64,000 nucleotides of DNA from Leptospiraceae bacterium (GCA_015075105.1 JABTUZ010000002.1:468001-532000), one strand, 5' to 3'. Shown: positions 1 through 10,753, numbered from the stretch's first letter. Notes: generated from the letters alone by a model not told the origin. Numbers and translations are program-made.

Positions 1-18
1 TACTGCAACTTTTTTCAT
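1..18 (-). CDS. Start of an unidentified gene running off the left edge (partial)
   Basis: An ATG on the minus strand at base 18 opens six codons (MKKVAV) before the window ends. An AAGG lies six bases upstream, overlapping the stop of the aminotransferase gene, which is the tight spacing expected inside an operon. Too little is visible to name a product. The call rests only on the ribosome binding site and spacing. Confidence 0.4.
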
Positions 19-26
19 ATCAAACC

Positions 27-1247
27 TTATATAAATTTCAAAATAACTTCTTCAAATATTTTTAATCCCTTTTCTGTTTTTTCGTAAGATATATTTAAAG
101 GAGGCATTATGCGAATTACTGTCTCTGCTGTAGAATTTACAACAAGTCCATTTCTCAAACATTCTTCTGCAATCTTTCTGGAAGGAATAGTCAGGTCAAC
201 CCCGATATGAAGCCCTATTCCTCTTACCTCTTTGATAATAGAATACTTTGATTTCATTTCTAATAGTCTTGAAAAAACAAATTCTGAAATAACTTTCACG
301 TTAGTTAATACTTCTCTAGACAAAATCACTTTCAAGGTTTCATAAGCAATTCTCATTGCCAAATGATTTCCACCAAAAGTAGAACCATGACTTCCTACAC
401 CCAACACCGAATCATACTTCTCTCCAACTATGAGTGCTCCGATAGGAAACCCCGATCCAAGGGCTTTCGCTAAAGTAATAGCGTCGGGAATTATATCAAA
501 ATTTTCATAACAAAAAAGTTTTCCTGTTCTGCCCATCCCGGTTTGAATCTCATCTAAAATCAAAATACATCCTGCTTCTTTTGTCAGTTTTCTTGCTAAT
601 TGTATATATGATTTCTGAAGTGGAAGAATTCCACCTTCACCAATGATAGGCTCGAAAATAAAAGCACAAATTCTATCCTTGTATTTATTGAAAGTTTCTA
701 TAAGCACATCTTCATTATTTGGTTCAATATATAAAAACCCATCAAGCAAATCACCAAAGCCTTCTCTTATCTTCTCTTGTCCTGTCATACTCATTGACCC
801 GGCTGTTCTACCATGAAAGCTACCTCGAAGAGAAACAATTAATGGGTTTTGTATTTTTTTTTGGATCGCATATTTACGAGAGAGTTTAAACGCCGCTTCA
901 TTTGCCTCTGTCCCGGAATTACAAAAAAAAACTTTTCCTGGAAAAGAATTTACTATTAAAGTTTCTGCTAAATTCGCAGCCTCTTCGGAATAAAATAAAT
1001 TTGAAGAATGAATAATACGATCTGCCTGATCACGCAAGGCTTCTACTATATCTGCTTCTCCGTGACCAAGATTCGTAACGGAAATACCGCACATAAAATC
1101 AATATACTCTTTTCCGTCGGTATCATATAGCATTTCGCCTGACCCATAAGAAAACGCCACAGCGTATTTATTATAAGTACCAATCAGATACTTTTTGGTT
1201 TTCTCTTGAATTTCGTTTAAAGAAATTTGTTTCTCTTTTTCAGCCAT
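27..1247 (-). CDS. argD: Acetylornithine/ornithine-type aminotransferase (class III, PLP)
   Basis: A 406-residue fold-type I, class III aminotransferase. The PLP-phosphate segment [10 protein letters not shown] is at about 111-120, the DE pair that contacts the pyridine ring is in [12 protein letters not shown] (about 229-240), and the Schiff-base lysine is about K261 in [14 protein letters not shown]. Length and motifs match the acetylornithine aminotransferase group, which transfers the amino group from acetylornithine to 2-oxoglutarate in arginine synthesis. Ornithine, succinylornithine or GABA aminotransferases share these motifs, so substrate is inferred. The ATG overlaps the end of the upstream phosphohexomutase gene by 8 bases, indicating cotranscription. 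Confidence 0.85.
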   Translation of the reverse strand: MAEKEKQISLNEIQEKTKKYLIGTYNKYAVAFSYGSGEMLYDTDGKEYIDFMCGISVTNLGHGEADIVEALRDQADRIIHSSNLFYSEEAANLAETLIVNSFPGKVFFCNSGTEANEAAFKLSRKYAIQKKIQNPLIVSLRGSFHGRTAGSMSMTGQEKIREGFGDLLDGFLYIEPNNEDVLIETFNKYKDRICAFIFEPIIGEGGILPLQKSYIQLARKLTKEAGCILILDEIQTGMGRTGKLFCYENFDIIPDAITLAKALGSGFPIGALIVGEKYDSVLGVGSHGSTFGGNHLAMRIAYETLKVILSREVLTNVKVISEFVFSRLLEMKSKYSIIKEVRGIGLHIGVDLTIPSRKIAEECLRNGLVVNSTAETVIRIMPPLNISYEKTEKGLKIFEEVILKFI

Positions 1248-3006
1248 TTAACTCTGCAATTTTCAGAAATTGTGTTTCTGCTTCTTTTATTTCATCCAAT
1301 AATACCTTTTTTTTAGAAGCCAGCTCAGAGACAAATTGAATTTTACCTTCGTACATAAAGGATGAATAAATTTTTACTTTTGGTTCGGTGCCAGAAGGTC
1401 GAATTGTCAGTTTTGCATTACCACCCAACTCCAACTGAATTACATCTGATATTGGAAAAGAGTTTAATGAATTCTTTTTAGCTGCACCTTTTACGATCTT
1501 ATTTTTATAATCGAGAAATGAGACAATTTTCCTATTCCCTATAGTCTTTCCGATTAAGTCTGTTTTTCGTAATAGCTCAAGGCTATCAAAAATTTTCTGC
1601 TTGCCGGATTCTCCTTTTAAAGTAATAGATTTTAAAGATTCCATAAATAACCCGTATTTTAAGTAAATTTCATCTAGATATTGCAATAAGTCCTTTTTCT
1701 CGCAAAGTATTTCTAAAATCAACACCGCTGAAGACAAGGAGTCTTTGTCTCGCACAAAATCTACAGGCAAGTATCCGTAAGATTCTTCCCCACCAAACAA
1801 AAATTTCTTCTTTGGATTTTTATCAATTTTTGCCATTTCTTCTGCAATAAATTTAAAACCTGTGAGTACATTTTTCAACTCAACAGAATTTTTTTTGGCA
1901 ATCCTTTCTTGCAAATCTGTTGTAACTATAGTCTTACACAAAACAGGTTTAGTTTTAGACTTCGTATGTTTTGCTCTTTCACATAGGTAGGCTGCCATAA
2001 TACTTCCTACTTGATTTCCGTTCAGCAGCACGTATTCGCCTAACGCATTTCTTACTCCAATACCTAACCTGTCAGCATCCGGATCGGTTGCGATAAAAAT
2101 TTCTGCATTCTTTTCTTTTGCAGTTTTTTCACACAACACCAAGGCTTCTTTTTCTTCCGGGTTGGGGAATTTTACTGTAGGGAATTCTCCGTTAGGTTTA
2201 GATTGCTCAGGTACAAGAAATACATTTTTATAACCAAGGCTATTCAAAAGCTCTTTCATGTACACTCCACCTGTTCCGTGTAAAGGGGAATACACTATTT
2301 TTAGTTTTTTTCTTGTTTCAGATTTTATTTTTTTGTTAAATACATGAGATAACTTTACTTTTTTCTTATACTCATCAAAAACTTTTTTTTCTACATAAGA
2401 TATTAAACTTTTCTCGCTTGGATTTATTTTATTAACTGGAATTTCATTCCAATCTGTAATCTCATTTATCAAGGAAATAATTTTTTTATCATCTGGAGAG
2501 ACTAACTGACCACCGTCTGCAAGATAAGCTTTGAATCCATTGTACTCAGGTGGGTTATGAGATGCGGTAATTACAACTCCACCGGTAGCCTTGTAATAAC
2601 GAATCGCATAAGAAAGCATAGGTGTAGGGGTTACTTCTTTAAATATTTTTACTCTAATTCCTAAAGAGGCTGCGACCTTTGCCGTGGTATTTGTAAACTC
2701 TCTCGACATTCTTCTGGAATCACAAGCAATAATAAGCAAAGGCTTATTCGATTTCTTTACTAAGTATTTTGAGAAACCAAGTGCAGCTCTTCCAACGGTG
2801 TAAAGATTCATTCTACCTATTCCATTTCCGATTACCCCTCGAATTCCACCTGTTCCAAACTCTAAAGGGACGGTATAACCTTCTATTTCAGGAGAATTTT
2901 TCCCTGATTCAAATTCTTTCAAGATCGTCTTTGCTTCTAATATAATTTTTTCATCAAAGGGTGATCTTGTCCACGATTCTATATATTCTATCTTTTTATC
3001 AGACAT
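1240..3006 (-). CDS. Phosphohexomutase (phosphoglucomutase/phosphomannomutase)
   Basis: A 588-residue alpha-D-phosphohexomutase with all four family landmarks: the phosphoserine loop [11 protein letters not shown] (Ser149), the Mg-binding loop DPDADR (about 308-313), the sugar-specificity loop GGEESYGY (about 405-412) and the phosphate-binding loop [12 protein letters not shown] (about 536-547). It interconverts hexose 1- and 6-phosphates. GEESYG and the length favour the PgcA/PMM2-type phosphoglucomutase branch, but substrate preference cannot be read with certainty. The ATG has a strong GAGGAG ribosome binding site. The solute-binding lipoprotein gene ends 10 bases upstream. Confidence 0.92.
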   Translation of the reverse strand: MSDKKIEYIESWTRSPFDEKIILEAKTILKEFESGKNSPEIEGYTVPLEFGTGGIRGVIGNGIGRMNLYTVGRAALGFSKYLVKKSNKPLLIIACDSRRMSREFTNTTAKVAASLGIRVKIFKEVTPTPMLSYAIRYYKATGGVVITASHNPPEYNGFKAYLADGGQLVSPDDKKIISLINEITDWNEIPVNKINPSEKSLISYVEKKVFDEYKKKVKLSHVFNKKIKSETRKKLKIVYSPLHGTGGVYMKELLNSLGYKNVFLVPEQSKPNGEFPTVKFPNPEEKEALVLCEKTAKEKNAEIFIATDPDADRLGIGVRNALGEYVLLNGNQVGSIMAAYLCERAKHTKSKTKPVLCKTIVTTDLQERIAKKNSVELKNVLTGFKFIAEEMAKIDKNPKKKFLFGGEESYGYLPVDFVRDKDSLSSAVLILEILCEKKDLLQYLDEIYLKYGLFMESLKSITLKGESGKQKIFDSLELLRKTDLIGKTIGNRKIVSFLDYKNKIVKGAAKKNSLNSFPISDVIQLELGGNAKLTIRPSGTEPKVKIYSSFMYEGKIQFVSELASKKKVLLDEIKEAETQFLKIAELNG

Positions 3007-3016
3007 AGTGTCTCCT

Positions 3017-4846
3017 CTATTTTTCTTGATACTTTACGTTAGGCGAAACAGCTTCTATAGGTTTATTCACTAAATTTGCTTTTTTCAAAATCTCTTCTTT
3101 TTTCGGATCTACCCACCAATAATCCATTGCAAAACTTTCATCTCCATATTTTCCAAGAGGATTCAAAGGCATCCCGAATCTCTGCCAATAAAGTAATCTC
3201 ACGTTTGTTACATGCCAAAGCAAAACATAAGGATACTCTTTAAACACAATTCGATCAATCTGCTTTACAATATCATTTCTTTTTTGAACATTGAATTCTC
3301 CTTTTTGGAGTTCAATCAATTTATCAACTTCTGGAATTTTTAAACCGGGTAGGTTAGGTTGACCTTGTTCTTCTGCAAACTTAGAAGACCACTGGGGTTC
3401 GGGATCTTTAAACACCCCTCCTCCCCAAGCTGCCCATGTCATATCAAAATCGTATTTATCAATTCTGGCACTCCAGCCTGCAAGATCAGTTAATTCAATT
3501 GAAGCCTTTACTCCCACTTCTTTGGCTTTCTCGATAAATATTGTAAAATACTTTTCAGTTTTTTTGTCTCGATCTAATATTGTAAAAGAAAATTCTTTTC
3601 CATCTTTTTCTAAAACACCTTTTGAATTCGGTCTCCACCCAGCTTCTGCGAATAATTCTCTTGCTTTCTTTAAATTAAACTCTGTAGGCTCGTTTGGAAG
3701 TTTTTCTCCTCCTATATAAAAATCAGGATAATAGGAGTTTGTAGGGTCGTATTCTCCAAAAGCAAGTTTATCTATTAAAAGTTTTCGATCTATTAAATAA
3801 CTAATTGCTTTTCTAACACGACTATCTTTGAATATTTCTCTACGAGTATTCATTGCCCATCCTTGAAATCCGATAGGTTTTCGGTTGAATATTCTTTGCT
3901 TTACTATATAATTTTTCTCGAACTTTTCACCGGTTGCTTCCTTTGCCCAGATAGATGCACTATACACAGGAAAAAAATCCATGTCTCCTTTTTTAAAAGC
4001 TTGCAATGCAATAGACTCTTCGTTAAACACTTTAAACAACAACCTATCAAAATTGTATCGCCCTTTATTAAACGGGTAGGCTCTTTGCCACCAATCTCCT
4101 CGTCTTTCCAATTTCACATAACGTCCCTTTCTTGACTCAGCAAGTTTATATGGGCCTGAGACAACAGGAAACTCAAAATTCAATTTATTAAAATCTTGAT
4201 TTTCATAGGCATGTTTAGGTAAAATAAAAAATCCGGATGCAATCTCATGAAAATTATTCCAGTGAATAGTTTTTGCCGTAAATTCTATCGTATAATCATC
4301 TATAATCACAGGCTCTTCAAATCGAGACAACCCTATTCTAAAAACTGCCGTATTATTTTTTTTATCCATAATTGTTTTATAGGTAAACATAATATCATGG
4401 GCAGTGATTGGCTTATCGTCTGACCATCTAGCATTCTTATCTAAATAAAATGTGAACTTTCTTTTGTCGGCAGAAACCTTCCATTCTCTTGCAATATGAG
4501 GAATCGTGTCTAACGTCACAGGATGATAAGCGGTGAGAGTTTCATACATAGAACCAAAGATTTGGGCTGTCGTAGAAAATTGATCGTTATAATAGTTTAA
4601 CGACTTAGGAAATTGATGACTATATATTCTAAAAGTTCCACCTTTGAGTGCGTTCATAGATGCGACCGGATTCTGAATTCTTAACTTTTCGGGGATTGTG
4701 TTTGGGTCGCCCTTCCATTCAACATCTTCTACTGATTTAGAATCAAAGCTGACAGTATCCTCTCCTTTACAAGAAAGAAAGAAAATTTGGTTTAAAAAAA
4801 CAAATACAAAAATAAAGCTATACAAAATACTTTGAATATTTCTCAC
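3017..4846 (-). CDS. Extracellular solute-binding lipoprotein, family 5 (oligopeptide/YejA-like)
   Basis: About 609 residues. The N-terminus is a lipoprotein signal: a hydrophobic stretch ending in the lipobox FLSC with Cys26. The mature part reads as an SBP_bac_5 periplasmic binding protein (GGTFRIYSHQFPKSLNYYND, then WKVSADKRKFTFYLDKNARW), closest in feel to the YejA/microcin C peptide-binding group. The frame opens at a TTG at 4858, but I place the start at the GTG at 4846, because GGAG lies six bases before it and it gives a compact signal peptide. No permease or ATPase gene is adjacent, so the transporter partner is elsewhere or the protein acts alone. Its start region overlaps that of the divergent GH13 gene. 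Confidence 0.85.
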   Translation of the reverse strand: MRNIQSILYSFIFVFVFLNQIFFLSCKGEDTVSFDSKSVEDVEWKGDPNTIPEKLRIQNPVASMNALKGGTFRIYSHQFPKSLNYYNDQFSTTAQIFGSMYETLTAYHPVTLDTIPHIAREWKVSADKRKFTFYLDKNARWSDDKPITAHDIMFTYKTIMDKKNNTAVFRIGLSRFEEPVIIDDYTIEFTAKTIHWNNFHEIASGFFILPKHAYENQDFNKLNFEFPVVSGPYKLAESRKGRYVKLERRGDWWQRAYPFNKGRYNFDRLLFKVFNEESIALQAFKKGDMDFFPVYSASIWAKEATGEKFEKNYIVKQRIFNRKPIGFQGWAMNTRREIFKDSRVRKAISYLIDRKLLIDKLAFGEYDPTNSYYPDFYIGGEKLPNEPTEFNLKKARELFAEAGWRPNSKGVLEKDGKEFSFTILDRDKKTEKYFTIFIEKAKEVGVKASIELTDLAGWSARIDKYDFDMTWAAWGGGVFKDPEPQWSSKFAEEQGQPNLPGLKIPEVDKLIELQKGEFNVQKRNDIVKQIDRIVFKEYPYVLLWHVTNVRLLYWQRFGMPLNPLGKYGDESFAMDYWWVDPKKEEILKKANLVNKPIEAVSPNVKYQEK

Positions 4847-4857
4847 GAGGGTCTCCA

Positions 4858-6318
4858 ATGAAAGTTCAATTCGAACAGTTATTCATTTATGAATTAAATA
4901 CAAGAATTTTTTGCAAGGAAAACTCTTGCACTCTTGATACTTTTCCGGAAAAGTTTTTTTTGTCCAAAGAATTTCAAGCCTGCGATTATCTTTGGTTAAT
5001 GGGAATCTGGATGCCAAGTCAAAAATCAAAAGCAATCTGTGATACCCACGAAGGACTCCAAAAGGAATTCCACAAAGCCCTCCCTGACTTGACAAATAGC
5101 GATATTGTAGGCTCACCGTATGCGATTTATTTATACGAGCCAAATCCTCTTGTCGCAGCATCTTTTGAAGAAATTAAAAGATTTAGAGAAAAAATTCACA
5201 CATTCGGTAAAAAATTGATTTTGGATTTTGTACCAAACCACCTTGCCGTGGATACTCCTTTAATCTCTGAAAATCCAAATTATTTCCTACAAGGTGACAA
5301 CCTTTCCTATAGCCACAATTTCTTTCTACACTCAAACGGTAAATATTTTGCGCACGGAAGAGACCCATATTTTGACGGCTGGACGGACACTATTCAATGG
5401 GATTTTTCAAACCCGGATGTCTTAGAACTGCATATCTCTATTATTCAAAAAATTTCTGATGTATCCGATGGGGTTCGATGTGATATGGCAATGCTTCCAG
5501 AAGAAAAAATTTTTCAAAAAACTCACGGTAAACGTGCACTTCCCTATTGGAAACCTTTAATAGAAAAAATTAAATCAAAACAAAAAGATTTTCTTTTTAT
5601 TGCAGAAGTTTACTGGGGCATGGAGTACGAACTTCAATTAAAAGGTTTTGATTTTACTTATGACAAAGAGCTATACGATCGAATGAAAACTCACACTCTC
5701 GAAATCTATTCTCACCTTCAAGCCGACCTTTCTTATCAAAGACACTCTCTTCGATTTATTGAAAATCATGATGAGATAAGGGCAATGGAAGCCTTTGGAG
5801 GAAAATCGATTCACTTTTTTGGAGTACTTGCATTTTTGCAAGGAATAGTTCTGTACCACGATGGACAAACTACCGGCAAGTTTAAAAAACTTCCTGTTCA
5901 ACTTGGAAGAAGGGATAAAGAAGAGATTCCGCTTCAAATTCAAAACTTTTATAACCGTGCGTTAGACGCAATTGTATTTAGAAAAAATAGAATTCACTAT
6001 ATAGAAAAATGTACTGTTTTTTCTTACTGCGAAATTGAATTTTCCAATACGGTAGCCTATTGCTTGTTAGAAAAAAAAGAACTTAACCCTAAGGTAGAAT
6101 TATTAATCTACAACCCTTACAATACGCAAATAAAGGGAAGATTCAATCTCCCCACAATCGTTCACAGTTATATCGAATTGCACAAAACTGATGAGGTTCA
6201 ACTCACAGATATTGTTGACGGACAAGTTTACATGAAAAGAAAAACCGAACTTAGAGAAAATGATGTTTTTTTTGAATTGAGAGAAAATCAAACTCATTGG
6301 TTTGTTATGAATTTATGA
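4858..6318 (+). CDS. Alpha-amylase family (GH13) glycoside hydrolase
   Basis: A 486-residue TIM-barrel enzyme without a signal peptide, so probably cytoplasmic. The conserved GH13 regions are visible: region I LDFVPNH (D123, N127, H128), region II DGVRCDMA with nucleophile D209, region III FIAEVYWG with acid/base E250, and region IV FIENHDE with N303, H304 and D305. It should therefore be catalytically competent on alpha-glucans or a short alpha-glucoside. Hydrolase versus transferase activity cannot be told. A GAGG lies seven bases before the ATG. The gene is divergent from the solute-binding lipoprotein, with only about 11 bases between the two start codons. Confidence 0.85.
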   Translation: MKVQFEQLFIYELNTRIFCKENSCTLDTFPEKFFLSKEFQACDYLWLMGIWMPSQKSKAICDTHEGLQKEFHKALPDLTNSDIVGSPYAIYLYEPNPLVAASFEEIKRFREKIHTFGKKLILDFVPNHLAVDTPLISENPNYFLQGDNLSYSHNFFLHSNGKYFAHGRDPYFDGWTDTIQWDFSNPDVLELHISIIQKISDVSDGVRCDMAMLPEEKIFQKTHGKRALPYWKPLIEKIKSKQKDFLFIAEVYWGMEYELQLKGFDFTYDKELYDRMKTHTLEIYSHLQADLSYQRHSLRFIENHDEIRAMEAFGGKSIHFFGVLAFLQGIVLYHDGQTTGKFKKLPVQLGRRDKEEIPLQIQNFYNRALDAIVFRKNRIHYIEKCTVFSYCEIEFSNTVAYCLLEKKELNPKVELLIYNPYNTQIKGRFNLPTIVHSYIELHKTDEVQLTDIVDGQVYMKRKTELRENDVFFELRENQTHWFVMNL

Positions 6319-6373
6319 CTTAAACTTATGACTATTGCAAAATTTTCTAAAACTTTTTCAGAGACAGGTTTTT

Positions 6374-7327
6374 TTATAATTGAAAAGTCATTCCTTCTGT
6401 AGCTAAAACTATCTCAGGCAATTTATCTTTTTTAGAGAATTGCCTTTTTGCTTCATCCATCAAACTATAAATAGTTGCATCTGTGTGATCCGGCTCATGG
6501 TGAGTTAAGGCAACTTTCTTTACATTAAATTTCATGGCACTTTTGATTACCATATACCCGGAGGTGTGTCCCCAACCTGCCTTTGCCTTAGCTTCTTCGA
6601 TATTGTATTGTGCGTCCATAATAAGTAAATCTGCATTCATTGTAACAACTTTTAATTTGTCAATATACTCGCAGTCGTCCTCTACGATTTCTACATCAGT
6701 ACAAAAAAGAAAAACTTTATCTTTTTCTTTTATCCTGTAACCCGAACAGGCTCCAGGGTGTTTTAATGCAAAAGGGGTAATCTCAAAATCTCCTATCTGA
6801 AAAGGAACATTCATTTCTTCCAGAAAAAAAGATTTTGTTGAAAGCATTTGATCAAAAGTAATCGGAAAATTTTCTTGATGTTGTTGCCTGTCCATTCTTT
6901 CTTTTAAATTTGCAATAGTCGAATGAAAATTAATATTTACTCCTGGTACATAACCAAGTTTAAAAAACGGCCATCCTTGAATATGATCCCAATGAGTGTG
7001 AGTTATAAGTATATTCAAATTTTTTTTATCATCGGTTATTCCACCCTTCAACAAATCGTTTCCTAAAGAGCGTATCCCTGTTCCACAATCCAATATAACC
7101 TTATCTCCCGAAGAAGACTCAACATAAACACAAGTAGTGTTCCCTCCAATAAGAGAGCTTTCAGAAATATGACAATTTTCCAAAAACTTCTGAACAGAAA
7201 AATTTTCTGAATTCTGTTTCCACTCAGAATACGCTCTTTCGAGAACATTGGAGATTGCTAATTTATACAAATCTGGACTTAATGGTGTTGGAAGAGAGCC
7301 TCTGACTCCGTATAGTTTAATTTCCAT
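6374..7327 (-). CDS. MBL-fold metallohydrolase
   Basis: A 317-residue metallo-beta-lactamase-fold protein. The metal motif HTHWDH is at about 110-115, followed by ALKHPGACSGYRI, the bridging-Asp segment FCTDVE, and a C-terminal LTHHEPDH. The N-terminal IKLYGVRGSLPTP and LILDCGTGIR resemble PhnP/cyclic phosphodiesterase-like relatives, so a phosphodiester substrate is possible but not shown. No Shine-Dalgarno sequence is visible before the ATG. A TTGACA and a -10-like box lie so close to the start that the message may be leaderless (see the promoter entry). Confidence 0.85.
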   Translation of the reverse strand: MEIKLYGVRGSLPTPLSPDLYKLAISNVLERAYSEWKQNSENFSVQKFLENCHISESSLIGGNTTCVYVESSSGDKVILDCGTGIRSLGNDLLKGGITDDKKNLNILITHTHWDHIQGWPFFKLGYVPGVNINFHSTIANLKERMDRQQHQENFPITFDQMLSTKSFFLEEMNVPFQIGDFEITPFALKHPGACSGYRIKEKDKVFLFCTDVEIVEDDCEYIDKLKVVTMNADLLIMDAQYNIEEAKAKAGWGHTSGYMVIKSAMKFNVKKVALTHHEPDHTDATIYSLMDEAKRQFSKKDKLPEIVLATEGMTFQL

Positions 7328-7335
7328 TATTAATT

Positions 7336-7365
7336 GTTATCAAAAAGTCCTTATTATTATGTCAA
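7336..7365 (-). promoter_or_regulatory. Candidate promoter of the MBL hydrolase gene, possibly leaderless
   Basis: On the minus strand a perfect TTGACA (7365-7360) is followed after 18 bases by GATAAC (7341-7336), which matches TATAAT at four positions. The ATG begins only 8 bases after the -10 box, and no purine-rich ribosome binding site precedes it. Transcription would then start at or within a few bases of the ATG. Confidence 0.4.
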
Positions 7366-7594
7366 AAAAAAGCACACTTTACTCTTTATAAATTTTATAT
7401 ACGCATAAATAGTATCGGTTTATTGCAGATACATTCTAAATATTACAAAATTAAAAGAATGAATTCTAAATTCAAATAGATAAATAGTGCATCCAAAAAA
7501 AATCTATTTTCAACCAAAAATACCAAAATTTTAATACCCATCTATAAAAAAATGATCACTATAATAATTTTCACAATCAGCTTTTTTACAGGGG
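7366..7594. other. AT-rich intergenic stretch between the MBL gene and serS
   Basis: Apart from the candidate promoter next to the MBL gene, I see only AT-rich sequence with short A and T runs. No tRNA, clear hairpin terminator or reading frame with a ribosome binding site was found. Confidence 0.5.
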
Positions 7595-8845
7595 TCATAA
7601 ATATTTATTCAATATTTCCGGGATCTTAAAATTGCCTTCTTTCTGTTGAAAATTTTCCACTATTGCTGCAAGAGTTCGTCCAATAGCAAGCCCTGAACCA
7701 TTTACAGTGTGAACTAAAATATTTTTTCCTGTTTTTGACTTATATCGAATCTTCCCTCTTCTGGATTGAAAATCTTTAAAATTAGACACTGATGAAATTT
7801 CCATATAACGATTTAATCCGGGCATCCAAACTTCTAAATCATAAGTTTTAGAAGAAGAGCCTGAAGTATCTTTGCTACAAAGAAGTAGAACACGATAGTG
7901 CAATCCGAGTAGTTTTAATATATTTTCTGCATCAGCCAGCATTTTTTTATGTTCAGCTTTTGATTCTTCCGGTTTACAAAATTTTACAAGCTCAACTTTT
8001 TGAAACTGGTGAACGCGCACAAGACCTCGAGTGTCCCTACCATAAGAGCCTGCTTCTCTCCTGAAGCAAGATGTGTGTGCTGTTACGCAAATCGGCAGAC
8101 TTTCCTCTGAAAGAATTTCATCTCTGTACAAGTTAGTGAGAGGCACCTCTGCGGTTGGAATCAAATTCAAAGAATCTCTTTCCATTCTATAATATTCATC
8201 TTTGAATTTTGGATATTGCCCCGTAGTAAACATGGATTCATCATTGACAATTTGAGGAACCCATACTTCTTCGTATCCATGCTTTCCATGAATATCGAGC
8301 ATAAAATTCATAAGCGCTCTTTCTAATTTAGCTGCCAATCCAAAATATGTGTAAGCACGAGCACCGGAGAGTTTCACGCCTCTTTCAAAATCAAAAATTT
8401 TTAACTCTTCTCCGATTTCAAAATGTGTTTTTATTGGAAAATCAAATTTTGGTTTTTCTCCTACTTTATACAATTCAACATTATCTTCTTCGGAAAAACC
8501 GGTTGGAACTTCTTCATCAAGAAAATTTGGTAGAGATTGATTTAACTCTTGTAAATTTATTTCCTCAACTTCTAATTTTTCTTCGAGTGATTTAATTTTT
8601 TCTCCTACCGACTTCATAGACTCGGATACTTCTGAAATATCCTCGCCTTTGGATTTTTTAACTCCTATCTCTTTGCTAACACGATTTCTTTCTGAACGAA
8701 GGCTCTCTGCTTCTGTCTGAATAGATTTTTTTTTGGCTTGAACCTCTAAGATTTTATCCACAATTTCTAATTGTGAAAAACCTCTCCTCTTCAACATACT
8801 CTTGAGTTCTTCAGGGTTTTCTGTGATTCTTATTAAATCTAACAT
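7595..8845 (-). CDS. serS: Seryl-tRNA synthetase
   Basis: A 416-residue class II synthetase. Residues about 30-105 form the long antiparallel coiled-coil arm that grips tRNA-Ser. The catalytic core follows with motif 2 at about 259-289 ([18 protein letters not shown] then HQFQKVEL) and motif 3 near the C-terminus ([16 protein letters not shown]). It charges tRNA-Ser, and also tRNA-Sec if present, with serine. The ATG abuts the TAG stop of the upstream tatD gene, so the two are cotranscribed. Confidence 0.97.
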   Translation of the reverse strand: MLDLIRITENPEELKSMLKRRGFSQLEIVDKILEVQAKKKSIQTEAESLRSERNRVSKEIGVKKSKGEDISEVSESMKSVGEKIKSLEEKLEVEEINLQELNQSLPNFLDEEVPTGFSEEDNVELYKVGEKPKFDFPIKTHFEIGEELKIFDFERGVKLSGARAYTYFGLAAKLERALMNFMLDIHGKHGYEEVWVPQIVNDESMFTTGQYPKFKDEYYRMERDSLNLIPTAEVPLTNLYRDEILSEESLPICVTAHTSCFRREAGSYGRDTRGLVRVHQFQKVELVKFCKPEESKAEHKKMLADAENILKLLGLHYRVLLLCSKDTSGSSSKTYDLEVWMPGLNRYMEISSVSNFKDFQSRRGKIRYKSKTGKNILVHTVNGSGLAIGRTLAAIVENFQQKEGNFKIPEILNKYL

Positions 8846-9643
8846 CTATGGAGCCTTTCGTGAAATAAATTTAAGACTGTTTTCGTAAATAGTTTCTTCA
8901 ACTAAAGTATTGGGTTCACTTCTTAGAGAAAAAAATTTTTCAAGGATATAAGTCAAATTAGATGAGTCATTTCTCTTTCCTCGAAAAGGTGGTGGAGCAA
9001 GAAATGGTGAGTCAGTTTCTATTAATATGGATTTCAAAGGTAACTTCTTTGCTGCCTCGTGTATTTCTTTTGCATTTTTAAAAGCGACTATACCGGAAAA
9101 AGAAATATAAAAACCCAGATCGCAAAACTTTTTTGCATATTCATAGTCATATGTAAAACAATGAATAACACCAAATACCTTCATTTTATATTTAGATAAA
9201 ACTTGATAAGTAGCTTCTGCTGCTTCTCTTGAATGAATAATTACAGGCAAGTTTAAATCAGAAGCCAAATCTAAAAAACTTACAAAAATCGGAGTCTGTT
9301 CTTCGATAGAATTTTTATCGTGATAAAAATCAAGCCCTATTTCACCAATTCCGACAAAATCTAAATTGTTCTTTTTTTCCTGTACCAACCAAATAATTTC
9401 TTCTTTTTGAGTAAAATTACTTTTATACGCAGGGTGACAGCCAATTGTATATAAAATTTCTAAATCTGGAGTAGAGAATTCTTTACAAATATTATCTGCT
9501 CGCACCGAGGTTTTGTAATCAATTCCTATTTGAACTATTTTTGAAACACCTGCTAAGGTAGATTTTTCAACAGAATCTTTAATGCTTTGCCCGTTTTCTT
9601 CGATAATATCTAAGTGACAATGTGTATCTATAAGATTAGGCAT
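8846..9643 (-). CDS. TatD-family metal-dependent hydrolase (DNase-like)
   Basis: A 265-residue amidohydrolase-fold protein. The metal-binding DTHCHLD is at the N-terminus, the glutamate motif is GEIGLDFYHD, the histidines are in PVIIHSREA and GVIHCFT, and the distal aspartate is in LIETDSPFLAPPP. This is the complete TatD set, usually associated with 3'-5' exonuclease or quality-control nuclease activity in the cytoplasm. It is the first gene of a two-gene unit with serS. A promoter was not resolved in the 126-base gap to the divergent LytM-like gene. Confidence 0.92.
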   Translation of the reverse strand: MPNLIDTHCHLDIIEENGQSIKDSVEKSTLAGVSKIVQIGIDYKTSVRADNICKEFSTPDLEILYTIGCHPAYKSNFTQKEEIIWLVQEKKNNLDFVGIGEIGLDFYHDKNSIEEQTPIFVSFLDLASDLNLPVIIHSREAAEATYQVLSKYKMKVFGVIHCFTYDYEYAKKFCDLGFYISFSGIVAFKNAKEIHEAAKKLPLKSILIETDSPFLAPPPFRGKRNDSSNLTYILEKFFSLRSEPNTLVEETIYENSLKFISRKAP

Positions 9644-9755
9644 TTGGTTTAATTTGGAATTAGAATGGTTATCCTTTTGACGGTTTTATTTCTTGACGTT
9701 AAATTGCAAATCTATTCTGGATATAGTTTATGTAATAATTTAAAAAATTATTAAA

Positions 9756-9767
9756 AAAGAGACATAA
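9756..9767 (+). promoter_or_regulatory. AAAGAGACATAA motif upstream of the LytM-bactofilin operon
   Basis: A perfect copy of a 12-base motif that also occurs upstream of dnaA, with close variants upstream of dnaN and at the parA start. Here it ends 2 bases before the TTG start, so it could double as a weak ribosome binding region. Identity as a DnaA or regulator site is inferred from the distribution only. Confidence 0.4.
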
Positions 9768-9769
9768 AT

Positions 9770-10753
9770 TTGGATTTCAAGGCATACTCACGCTTAACAT
9801 TCTACCGAATTCGGTACAAATTTCAGGAATGGAAATTACGACTCTCTGCATATACAAATGAGTTAAACAAAAAAGGGAAAGAGAGACTGACAATTATGAT
9901 CATTCCTCATACCGAAAAAAAAAGTGTAAATCTCCACATTTCCTACAAATCAATCACTATATTTATTGTCTGTGTAATTTTTCTGATGATAATAAGTGCG
10001 ATCAATGTATTGAATCATAGCGGGACAATACACGAAATTAGTGAGCTAAAATTATCAAACAAAGATTTCATAAGGCAATCATCAAAAATGAAATCTGAAT
10101 TAAGCTCACTGCACGAAATCATCGGCTACTATTATCAAAAAATTTCTAACTTGTATATTAAATTAGGTGGAGATCCTACAAAAGTTTCAAAGGGAACAGG
10201 TGGAAATGATAAGTTAGATTTTATAAACCCGCAAACTGATATCAATTCTGAAACTTATAAATTAAAATCTGACGTTCACAATTTAAAAGTATCCAGTGAG
10301 CTAACTCAAGAAATTATTAAAATGGTAAAAAAAAGAAAAAGTATTATCAAACATACTCCTTCTCTATGGCCGACTCGCGGATATTTACTAAATCCGTTTG
10401 GAACTTATTTTTCTCAAATTACCGGAAGAGAAATAAATAATTCCGGTATTGATATAGGCTCATTTTCAGGTGCAGAAGTAGTAGCAACCGCTCCGGGTGT
10501 AGTTTATGAAACTTCCTATTCTGACAAAACCGGCTATATAATAAAAATATCTCACAAGTTTGGTTGGAAAACAATATATTCAAATTTAGATCGCATTCAA
10601 GTTAAAAAAGGACAACAAGTTTCAAAAAATGACCTGATTGGTTTTGTCGGAAAATCCAGCCAAAATCCACTCTACTATTTGCATTATGAAGTTCACGTAG
10701 GGACTCAGCCTCTTAACCCATATTCATTCTTAAACCAAATTCAAGAAAAATGA
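9770..10753 (+). CDS. Degenerate M23/LytM-domain membrane protein, probably catalytically inactive
   Basis: A 327-residue protein with a basic N-terminus, one membrane segment at about 61-81, a coiled coil at about 85-135 and a C-terminal LytM/M23 domain (about 200-325). Metal and catalytic positions are eroded: the HxxxD histidine is N224 while D228 remains, the YxHL histidine is N272, and the first histidine of HxH is Y303 while H305 remains. It therefore looks like an EnvC-type non-enzymatic LytM protein that would bind peptidoglycan or activate another hydrolase. The start is TTG at 9770, chosen because the segment before the later ATG is still protein-like. It overlaps the bactofilin gene by ATGA. 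Confidence 0.8.
   Translation: MDFKAYSRLTFYRIRYKFQEWKLRLSAYTNELNKKGKERLTIMIIPHTEKKSVNLHISYKSITIFIVCVIFLMIISAINVLNHSGTIHEISELKLSNKDFIRQSSKMKSELSSLHEIIGYYYQKISNLYIKLGGDPTKVSKGTGGNDKLDFINPQTDINSETYKLKSDVHNLKVSSELTQEIIKMVKKRKSIIKHTPSLWPTRGYLLNPFGTYFSQITGREINNSGIDIGSFSGAEVVATAPGVVYETSYSDKTGYIIKISHKFGWKTIYSNLDRIQVKKGQQVSKNDLIGFVGKSSQNPLYYLHYEVHVGTQPLNPYSFLNQIQEK

Noticed and set aside
8754-8762. A perfect TTATCCACA DnaA box in serS
   Set aside because: It lies in coding sequence with no neighbouring boxes, and about one such 9-mer is expected in the window by base composition.
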